A stretch of 64,000 bases of DNA from Paralithodes platypus (Eukaryota; Arthropoda; Malacostraca; Decapoda; Lithodidae), in NCBI GenBank assembly GCA_032716605.1, contig CM064560.1, positions 11,281,744-11,345,743 of the forward strand, in the 5' to 3' direction. Both the position numbers and the translations under genes were made by a program. How positions within the stretch are numbered: the first letter of the stretch is position 1; each line of letters begins with the position of its first letter. Of the stretch, positions 56,130 through 64,000 are shown in pieces. The notes under the pieces are model-generated. The model was not told the origin of the DNA. It worked only from the letters and a program-made list of their open reading frames with translations, and did not search any database.

Positions 56130-56177
56130 TGATCTAGATATACTAGTACTTTAATAAGTACTAGTATATCTAGATCA
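56130..56177. other. Perfect 21-bp hairpin
   Basis: Arms TGATCTAGATATACTAGTAC plus one base, loop TTAATA. Located between the left TIR and the coding region. Confidence 0.95.
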
Positions 56178-56564
56178 GTGTCCCAAATGCTATCTAACAG
56201 CCCCAAATCCACTAGCTACTAAACTGTAGTTTGTAGTTGGTAGCTGTAGTTAGATAGCCGCGCCTGAATTGACAGGATGTGCCAGCGCGGGAGAGCCGAG
56301 CCAAGGGTAACGGGGCTTAAGAATTACCCGGAAGGTGTACAGATCGCACGGGACTTAAATGGCACTGGATGAACGATCGGGCTAGGTGTAGGGAAACTGA
56401 ACCTAGTTGTATCCCATAAAGGAATGTGTGCAACAGATGTATTTGATAAAGGTGGTAAAAGGATAATCCCTCGGCCTTAATCATATTTTGTTTCCAGTTT
56501 CAGCAAGTTTGATATATTTGATCTGCGCACAGTGATAGTCAAGACGTACTGAATATTCACAGAA

Positions 56565-58735
56565 ATGGCCAGTGCCTCATCTTCATCTGTTCAAGCAACT
56601 GATTGGACTATCTGTGTTTTTTGTCAACTGGACACCAAAGAGTCTCTCATATCACCATATCACCATATCTCAACCACATGCACTACGCACGTTGGATGTC
56701 CGTACATGTGCGTGACATGAGCAGTCTATCTCACACTCATCCAGATGTTGCCAAAGAATTTCAGCAAGGCAAGTTTGTTGTGGCAAAATCCCAGAGAAAA
56801 TTCTCCCTCATTGCTGTCGATCACTGCCATGAACAAAACAATGGAGTAATGAAGGATGAAGGCGGAATCATCGGGCTTACCCAGGATGCAAACTCCCTCT
56901 TGAGATGGGCAGTGGCAGGACCAGAACTTGTCAGAGTAATTTCTGAGTTTGAAGCGACCATGGTAGGGAAACAACAAAGTTCTGGACAAAGAAACCATCA
57001 TGAACAAACCCGGTCAACCCAGAAGTTGTTTGCTGGACAGGTTCAGGCGGTAGTTAGTGTAATGGAGGACATGGGGAGCCCATTTGAGGAGGAAGGGCAG
57101 GACCTTCTCAGACTCCATACAAAGGACATCATGGATGAGCAGTCAGTCGAGTGTCTAACCACTCTCGCATCAAAGGGTCAGGAGCAGTATGCAACATTTG
57201 TGGAAGAGCGGCTCAGAACAAATACTAAGCCAATCACAGCAACAATTACCAGGAACTAGGTGGTACTGTTCAATGTCCATGGCAAACGATCAAACAAATC
57301 AGGGGACAAAGTCAGTCTCCTCAAAAGTGAATCTTCGCTGTTTGCAAGTCTGTATGTTGCATGTCAGACAAGGAAAGGTGACTTGAACAATTTCTTCAAT
57401 CATGAAAACCTCCCATTTCCTCCATCTCTGTCTGCCTATGGGCAGCTACGTCCAGGGAAGAAGTCTGATCTCATAGAATGTCTTGAAAAGAAAGTAGGGT
57501 CATCAAATGATGTGACACCAGAGACTGAAGTGCGAATCATGGATGGTGCGGCACTTGTTCACTTTCTTAGACCTGAGGGCTGCAAGACATTTGGAGACTA
57601 TGCTGCCAAGGTCTTTCTTCCATACATAAACAATGCTCAAAGTCAGGCTCTGAGAGTGGATGTTGTCTGGGACCAGTACTTCGATAACAGCCTCAAGTCA
57701 CAGACAAGAGAACAACGTGTCATTGGTCCTATTCAGCGCAGACGAGTTGGGGCGTCTAGCCCAACACCAAAGAACTGGCAGCAGTTCCTTTGCTTGGCCA
57801 ACAACAAGACAGACCTGTTTACATTCCTGAACAAGGAACTGCTGGAAAATGCATCAGGAGACCAGACTCTCATTGTTACTGATGGTGCCAATGTGCTATG
57901 CTTACCTACACGAGACACCAGCAACATTGCTCCCTGCATCCATGAGGAGGCAGACTCGAGGATCATGGTGCATGTCAGTGATGCTGTTATGCAGGGCTTC
58001 CACAAGATCCTTGTTCGAACTGTGGACACTGACGTGGTAGTATTGGCAGTGGCAGTCGTACAGCAGCTGGCTCAGAGACAGCAGATAGAACTCTGGATTG
58101 CCTTTGGTTGTGGAAAGGACTTTAGGTACATCCCAGCTCATGAAATATGTGCTTCACTTGGCACAGAAAGATCCTTGGCACTTCCTGTGTTCCATGCTTA
58201 TACAGGTTGTGATACCGTGTCCCATCTGGTCCAGGTGGGAAAGAAGACTGCATGGAAAGTGTGGGAGGCACATGATGAATTTACTGCGACATTCTATGAG
58301 CTGCACAATGCACCTGAACAAATTGGTGAAGCGACTGAGGCTTCTCTGGAGTACTTCACCATTCGACTCTATGACAGGACAGCAACTTCTCGTTCCATCA
58401 ATGAAGTCAGAAAGAATCTGTTCATCCACATAGGACGTCAGATATCATGTCTACCTCCAACCAAGGCTGCTCTACAGCAACACATGAAGAGGGCAGTACT
58501 ACAAGGTGGGCACCACTGGGGCTGCACCACGGTGCCAGAACGACAGTTGCCCTCTCCAAGTGAGTGGGGATGGACTTGCCCAGAAAAGTGGAGGCCTCTG
58601 TGGTCTAACTTGCCCGAAGCCAGTGCAACCTGCCCAGAACTACTGAAGTGTTCTTGCCGAGGAGGATGCACAGACTGCAAATGTGTTGATGCGCATCTAA
58701 AATGCACAGCCTACTGCAAATGCAAAAGTGACTGA
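56565..58735 (+). pseudogene. TE protein with FEN/PIN-nuclease-like motifs and CXC tail
   Basis: An N-terminal piece from ATG 56565 (MASASSSSVQATDWTICVFC) changes frame near 56650, where a large middle part seems deleted. Frame 56603-57259 has HYARWMSVHVRDM, KFSLIAVDHCHEQNN and LLRWAVAGPELVRVI. A TAG at 57257 precedes the 491-codon frame 57260-58735. There HEEADSRIMVHVSDAV (~residue 227), RTVDTDVVVLA (~256) and YTGCDTVSHL (~313) resemble the acidic EAE/DxD/GCD blocks of FEN/XPG-PIN nucleases. The C-terminus CSCRGGCTDCKC...CTAYCKCKSD is CXC-like. I know similar unnamed proteins in many animal genomes; the nuclease role is inference. Not intact here. Confidence 0.7.
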
Positions 58736-58884
58736 GACAAGTGTCTGAAGCTTTAGGAGTGGCATTTTTATAGCCTGACTTGCCCTAAATTGGATTTTAT
58801 GCCACATAATTCTTGTATATGATCTCCAAATGCAATGCTACATGTTTTTTAGAACAAGGAGTTGAGAAAAAACCATAGCACCTC

Positions 58885-59059
58885 ACAGTTTTCCAGAAAC
58901 TGCATTGTTGCTGCCGGTTGCTAAGGAAAATTATTTGCCTAGCAACCGTTGCTATGCAACACTGAAATCTCGGTGGCTCCTGCCCTGAAATTGTAAAATA
59001 GATCTTTGTGAACTATTGTGGAAAGTTTTATGCTTGTATCACCTTGTGAGCAATTCTTG
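58885..59059. repeat. Right terminal inverted repeat
   Basis: Inverted partner of 55785-55955. Confidence 0.85.
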
Positions 59060-59072
59060 TCCTATTTAGTAC

Positions 59073-59338
59073 CGATTGCCCTCACTACTATGAGTTTGTC
59101 TATTTTAAGACCTGTCCCCACATTTATTTGTCAATAATAAGACCTTTCGTGCCATTTAGGTGTTTATTATTTTGGAGGAACCGGCCTCTGGCTGAGATAT
59201 TTTTCTACCAAAAAATGTACAGATTTATCTCGAAGGGGGGTCTTGAGCATGTTTTATAAAACTTGATGGAGGCGTAGGGATGAAACTAATGTAATAATAT
59301 AGAAACAAATAAATAAATAATTGACACCTTGCCCTTAA
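59073..59338 (+). repeat. TTAA-ended interspersed repeat, copy F/G right part
   Basis: Continues the family from GAGTTTGTCTATTTTAAG through GAACCGGCCTCTGGCTGAG to GCCCTTAA at 59331-59338. Confidence 0.78.
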
Positions 59339-59713
59339 CCCGTTCAGTACCAGCGATGGCATAGAGCCGTCAGTAGATAAATCACTCCCCAGTCCCAGCA
59401 ACGGCTGCCAGCCGTCAGTATTATATGATCCTTGTAACTGACAGTATAAGGCAACACCTGGTACCACAACGTTTGAGCAATGCTCTAAGACCTTGGCAAC
59501 ACTTCTCAGCCTATATCCAAGCCCCCACATGCTGGGAGAAGCAGTGTTCCTAAAAAAAAAAGTTAGAGCAAATAGGCTAAATATGTCCACACCTATTCCC
59601 TGGCTGACTCTTCCCATATGGTAGAATTATTAGCTTGATAACTCTTGTCCTTGTATCGTTATAGAGGTTAGTGCTCAGTATGTATGGCCTATTTATCAAT
59701 GAATACACTTATA
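59335..59713. repeat. Possible TTAA-type element and old repeat
   Basis: Begins TTAACCCGTTCAGTACCAGC at the TTAA end of the previous repeat, like family 1 MITEs; its right end is not found. 59585-59660 resembles 34505-34600. Confidence 0.4.
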
Positions 59714-60072
59714 TTTATTGTTTTCTGGACCTCTTTCTCCCTAATGTTTAGTCTCATTATTTATGAGATTTGAAGACATTCGCCCCATTAGTTTGGCAAT
59801 TTTAAGATCTTTTGCCCCCATTTTTTTGTCATATTAAGACCTTTTGTGCCATTTAGGTGTGGATGTTTTTCCTGGAGAACAATAGCGAGCCTGAAATTTA
59901 GTAGCAACCGGCCTTTGGCCGGGAAAATTTTGTACCGAAAAATGTATAAATATATCTTAAGGGGGATACTGATTTTTTTGTTTTAAGCTTGATAGAGATG
60001 TAGGGAGCAAACTAGAAGAAAGCATATAATAATAAGAAAATACAAAATATAAATAGAATAACCTCCCCTCAA
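59714..60072 (+). repeat. TTAA-ended interspersed repeat, copy H
   Basis: TTTTCTGGACCTCTTTCTCC, hairpin ACCGGCCTTTGGCCGGG (~59908-59924), and a decayed right end CTCCCCTCAA. Confidence 0.75.
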
Positions 60073-60082
60073 TAACTACAGT

Positions 60083-60932
60083 ACCGGTGTAGCAGGAAAT
60101 GTTTCCCCCTGACTGAAGTTCCCCCCGGGAAAAGTAGCCTAGGCTCAATTTCCCCCCGGGGAAAGTGGCCTGGGTTGTTTTGCCCCGGGGGGGGGGGGGG
60201 GGGGGGATTTCAGACCTAGGATATTTTTTCCCCCTCTTGGACATTTTTCCCCCCTTATATAGGAACCGTTAGTTAACATAATGACTTTATTGAAGGACTG
60301 TTTAACCTAACCTAACCTAACCTAACCTAACCTAACCTAACCTAACCTAACCTAACCTAACTTAACCTAACCTAACCTAACTTAACTTAACCTAACCTAA
60401 CCTAACCTAACCAAACCTAACCAAACCAACCTAACCTAACCTAACCTAACCTAACCAAACCAACCAAACCTAACCAAACCAACCTAACCTAACCTAACCT
60501 AACCTAACCAAACCAAACCTAACCAAACCAAACCAACCTAACCTAACCTAACCTAACTTAACCTAACCTAACCTAACTTAACCTAACCTAACCTAACCTA
60601 ACCTAACCTAACCTAACCTAACCTAACCAACCAAACCTAACCAAACCAAACCAACCTAACCTAACTTAACCTAACCTAACCTAACCTAACCTAACCTAAT
60701 GTTATGTTCGTATTTTTTTTGTGATGGTCGAGCCATTGTTTGATGTTTCAGTCATGTTAAAGTCATTGATACACTTACCATATAACCGGGTGGGTGGGGG
60801 GAATTTTGGCCAAGAGGGGGGAATAATATCCAAGGCCAAACTCCCCCCCCCCCCCCGGGGGAAATCTATCCTGGGCCAGATTTCCCCCAGGGGGAATTTC
60901 GGACGAGGGGAAAAGCAGACTGGTACACCGGT
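60083..60932. mobile_element. Inverted-repeat element enclosing telomere-like repeats
   Basis: Ends ACCGGTGTA and TACACCGGT. The two flanks of about 180 bp (60083-60265 and 60775-60932) are imperfect inverted copies rich in CCCCCGGG, CTAGGATAT/TTGGATAT and CCCCCTCTTGG. The centre holds the (CCTAA)n array. No ORF. Confidence 0.75.
60303..60699. repeat. Interstitial telomere-like (CCTAA)n array
   Basis: About 397 bp of CCTAA units, i.e. TTAGG on the other strand, the common arthropod telomere repeat. Variants CTTAA, CCAAA and CCAAC are frequent, so it is not a fresh telomere end. Confidence 0.93.
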
Positions 60933-61120
60933 GCCGTCCTTTCAACTTTAGTATGGCTGCTATCAGACGATTATATTCAGTTTAAAGACGGCCTCCAGCA
61001 AATAACAGGCTTCGAACCATCTCACATAGCCCTTTATACTACCACAAATCCTTCTTATACTGCACAACATCGTCTAAATATAGCTAGAATATAATTAAAA
61101 AGGCGTCGCCGGTACGGATT
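60933..61120. other. No feature recognised
   Basis: Short unassigned stretch. Confidence 0.5.
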
Positions 61121-61400
61121 GAGGTTTGGCATCCTCTACCCAACCTTAGCCATTTTTATCTGTCTCTTTTCCTGTCCTCCTTCTCGTACTTCGGGGGCGG
61201 GAGGCTCCCCTTGTAAAATTCACCTACTAGACGAGACAGAGTAAGGGGCGAGGGAAAGCGAAAAGTGGTCCAGGACCCTAAGAATTGGAACTTTAAAATA
61301 TGTTGTTTCTGTTCGGGCTCTGTCTCACATCGGCCACCACCATCTATGGGGTATGTGCCTCAGTATATACATACTGTACATACAATCATACATACATACA
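61121..61400 (+). repeat. Interspersed repeat shared with 14100-14200 and 35395-35540
   Basis: GAGGTTTGGCATCCTCTACC (also reversed at ~14177) followed by GGGGCGAGGGAAAGC and AAGAATTGGAACTTTAAA (also at 35400s), then CATACA repeats. It links the other two partial copies into one family. Confidence 0.7.
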
Positions 61401-61562
61401 CAGATGTGTAAAGGTAATGAAGTACATTTACTCAAGTACAGTACTTAAGTATATTTTTTCAGTATCTACTTTTTTAAAAGTAGATTTTTTGTCCAGTACT
61501 TTTACTCTAACTTAAGTAGTATTTAGAACAATTACTTGTACTTTTACTCCACTACATTTCAT
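61401..61562 (+). mobile_element. hAT (Tol2-like) terminal fragment
   Basis: CAGATGTGTAAAGGTAATGA, then TTTACTCAAGTACAGTACTT and TACTTTTACTCCACTACATT. The start and repeated AAGTAC/ACTTTTACTC motifs resemble Tol2-type hAT ends. The other end and transposase are not found. Confidence 0.55.
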
Positions 61563-61695
61563 TTACTTCTTTTAATTTTGTAGAGTACAACTTCAGCAAA
61601 TTTCCTAAATATTCTTCCCAATAGATTTGAAATTCCAGGTAGCATTTCCCATGGACATTCCCCTGAATGTAGGTGTGACATTCCTTAGCTAGTTC
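61563..61695. other. Unassigned spacer
   Basis: Non-repetitive DNA leading into the 80-bp array. Confidence 0.5.
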
Positions 61696-62340
61696 AAAGG
61701 TGACCCCTATATGTATATGGCGCTGAGAGTCCTCCCCACATATCCTAATGACCTCCCTTTGTACCACCTGATCCCAAAGGTGACCCCTATATGTATATGG
61801 CGCTGAGAGTCCTCCCCACATATCCTAATGACCTCCCTTTGTACCACCTGATCCCAAAGGTGACCCCTATATGTATATGGCGCTGAGAGTCCTCCCCACA
61901 TATCCTAATGACCTCCCTTTGTACCACCTGATCCCAAAGGTGACCCCTATATGTATATGGCGCTGAGAGTCCTCCCCACATATCCTAATGACCTCCCTTT
62001 GTACCACCTGATCCCAAAGGTGACCCCTATATGTATATGGCGCTGAGAGTCCTCCCCACATATCCTAATGACCTCCCTTTGTACCACCTGATCCCAAAGG
62101 TGACCCCTATATGTATATGGCGCTGAGAGTCCTCCCCACATATCCTAATGACCTCCCTTTGTACCACCTGATCCCAAAGGTGACCCCTATATGTATATGG
62201 CGCTGAGAGTCCTCCCCACATATCCTAATGACCTCCCTTTGTACCACCTGATCCCAAAGGTGACCCCTATATGTATATGGCGCTGAGAGTCCTCCCCACA
62301 TATCCTAATGACCTCCCTTTGTACCACCTGATCCCAAAGG
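61696..62340. repeat. 80-bp tandem array, 8 identical units
   Basis: Units begin AAAGGTGACCCCTATATGTA at 61696, 61776, 61856 and so on to 62256, plus 5 bp. I see no difference between units. The overlapping 64-codon minus-strand frames are a by-product of the 80-bp period. Confidence 0.97.
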
Positions 62341-62385
62341 TTTAACACCTTACACTTTCCACCCGTGACTCAGCATGATCATTTT

Positions 62386-63702
62386 ACTAGACCCTCATCT
62401 ATATTTATATTTTACTAGACCCTCATCTATATTTTACTAGACCCTCATCTATATTTATATTTTACTAGACCCTCATCTATATTTATATTTTACTAGACCC
62501 TCATCTATATTTATATTTTACTAGACCCTCATCTATATTTATATTTTACTAGACCCTCATCTATATTTTACTAGACCCTCATCTATATTTATATTTTACT
62601 AGACCCTCATCTATATTTATATTTTACTAGACCCTCATCTATATTACTAGACCATCATCTATATTACTAGACCATCATCTATATTACTAGACCCTCATCT
62701 ATATTACTAGACCATCATCTATATTTATATTTTACTAGACCCTCATCTATATTTATATTTTACTAGACCCTCATCTATATTTATATTTTACTAGACCCTC
62801 ATCTATATTTATATTTTACTAGACCCTCATCTATATTACTAGACCATCATCTATATTACTAGACCATCATCTATATTACTAGACCATCATCTATATTACT
62901 AGACCCTCATCTATATTACTAGACCCTCATCTATATTTTACTAGACCCTCATCTATATTTTACTAGACCCTCATCTATATTTTACTAGACCCTCATCTAT
63001 ATTTATATTTTACTAGACCCTCATCTATATTTTACTAGACCCTCATCTATATTTTACTAGACCCTCATCTATATTTATATTTTACTAGACCCTCATCTAT
63101 ATTTTACTAGACCCTCATCTATATTTATATTTTACTAGACCCTCATCTATATTTATATTTTACTAGACCCTCATCTATATTACTAGACCATCATCTATAT
63201 TACTAGACCATCATCTATATTACTAGACCATCATCTATATTACTAGACCCTCATCTATATTACTAGACCATCATCTATATTACTAGACCATCATCTATAT
63301 TTATATTTTACTAGACCCTCATCTATATTTTACTAGACCCTCATCTATATTTTACTAGACCCTCATCTATATTTTACTAGACCCTCATCTATATTTATAT
63401 TTTACTAGACCCTCATCTATATTTTACTAGACCCTCATCTATATTTATATTTTACTAGACCCTCATCTATATTTTACTAGACCCTCATCTATATTTATAT
63501 TTTACTAGACCCTCATCTATATTTTACTAGACCCTCATCTATATTTTACTAGACCCTCATCTATATTTTACTAGACCCTCATCTATATTTTACTAGACCC
63601 TCATATATATTTTACTAGACCCTTATATATATTTTACTAGACCCTCATCTATATTTTACTAGACCCTCATCTATATTTTACTAGACCCTCATCTATATTT
63701 AT
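62386..63702. repeat. Minisatellite of 20/22/28-bp units
   Basis: Core ACTAGACCCTCATCTATATT. Three spacings: bare core (20 bp), plus TT (22 bp), plus TTTATATT-type extension (28 bp). A CCATCAT variant occurs in blocks. Confidence 0.95.
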
Positions 63703-64000
63703 TTGAACGGAATACATTTTTGAATTTCATGTAACGAAGCTAACCAGAATTGTTAAACTAGCATTAGCAATATAGAATAATCCTTCAAAGAATAAATGTA
63801 TTGTCCTTTGTTGATTAAATGAAGATTATATAAATATATGATAATATAAATTATGCTATTCCGTAAAAAAGAAATGATTGTAAACTATGGCTTTGAAATA
63901 ACCACTCCTCACGATCTGAAGACATAGATAATTGAAATTATATAACGAACACATGAGCAAACCATCAAGAGTAAAACTAAATTTAGGGAAATCCTCAAGT
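63703..64000. other. AT-rich DNA, nothing recognised
   Basis: No gene or repeat partner found up to the window end. Confidence 0.6.

Larger units (their letters stand above)
55766..59072 (+). mobile_element. DNA element with long terminal inverted repeats
   Basis: About 3.3 kb. Inverted repeats of ~170 bp (55785-55955 and 58885-59059) share CAAGAATTGCTCACAAGGTG, ATAGCAACGGTTGCTAGGCA and TTAGCAACCGGCAGCAAC. Borders are supported by the split host repeat (F/G). Encodes the nuclease-like/CXC protein at 56565-58735. No DDE transposase recognised. Superfamily not assigned. Confidence 0.8.

Noticed and set aside
61552..62301. Seven overlapping 64-89 codon minus-strand frames
   Set aside because: They arise from the period of the identical 80-bp units; identical peptides in shifted copies do not indicate genes.
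62386..63702. CRISPR-like array of regular repeats
   Set aside because: Repeats are directly adjacent with only AT-rich variable lengths, no unique spacers, and the genome is eukaryotic.

Overview
The window is a stretch of invertebrate, most likely decapod crustacean, genome made almost entirely of transposable elements laid over a thinly exonic host gene. No bacterial-style operons, CRISPR arrays or rRNA genes are seen. The decapod inference rests on long (TA)n tracts, an arthropod-type (CCTAA)n telomere-like array, spliced exons with GT..AG borders, and LINE, Penelope and BEL families of the kind I associate with crustacean genomes. It is an inference, not a database result.

Host gene: three + strand exons (13117-13219, 51957-52191, 55501-55604) have matching intron phases (2/2, then 0/0). 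They encode TM1, the large extracellular loop and TM2 of an SLC22-type organic ion transporter. The first intron is about 38.7 kb and the second 3.3 kb; both are packed with mobile elements. The remaining exons are presumably outside the window.

Layout. 1-12.2 kb: a decayed LINE is interrupted by a 5'-truncated RTE-type LINE, which is interrupted by an 8.7 kb BEL/Pao retrotransposon (minus strand; LTRs differ at 4 of 567 positions; 5-bp TSD). Its pol is in turn split by a TTAA-flanked MITE. This BEL element carries an extra ORF with SGNH-hydrolase motifs between its 5' LTR and gag. 13-16 kb: exon 1, then old repeats and a tRNA-derived SINE. 16.3-28.1 kb: a minus-strand Ty3/Gypsy element of Gmr1 type, with integrase upstream of reverse transcriptase. 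Four other elements have invaded it: a Tc1-like element, a 602-bp element, a TTAA MITE and a 1.8 kb solo LTR. 28-29 kb: a Penelope-like fragment between (TA)n tracts. 29-35 kb: mostly unrecognised AT-rich DNA with small repeats. 35-40 kb: a dimeric tRNA SINE and a Jockey-like LINE interrupted twice at TTAA sites. 40.4-43.6 kb: a near-full-length decayed RTE. 44.6-47.1 kb: a Jockey-like LINE with a long intact ORF. 47.2-50.9 kb: two Penelope-like copies head to head, one hit by an RTE fragment. 51-52.2 kb: two SINEs and exon 2. 53-55.6 kb: LINE ORF1 remnant, MITEs, exon 3.

55.8-59.1 kb: a DNA element with TIRs of about 170 bp encodes a protein with FEN/PIN-nuclease-like motifs and a CXC cysteine tail, not an obvious DDE transposase. 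60-61 kb: an inverted-repeat element enclosing about 400 bp of (CCTAA)n. 61.7-63.7 kb: eight identical 80-bp tandem units and a 1.3 kb minisatellite built of 20/22/28-bp variants.

The clearest candidates for undescribed biology are the SGNH-bearing BEL element with a duplicated leader block before both ORFs, and the long-TIR element with the nuclease-like/CXC protein. Next come the telomere-repeat-containing inverted-repeat element and the repeated use of TTAA sites by several short families.
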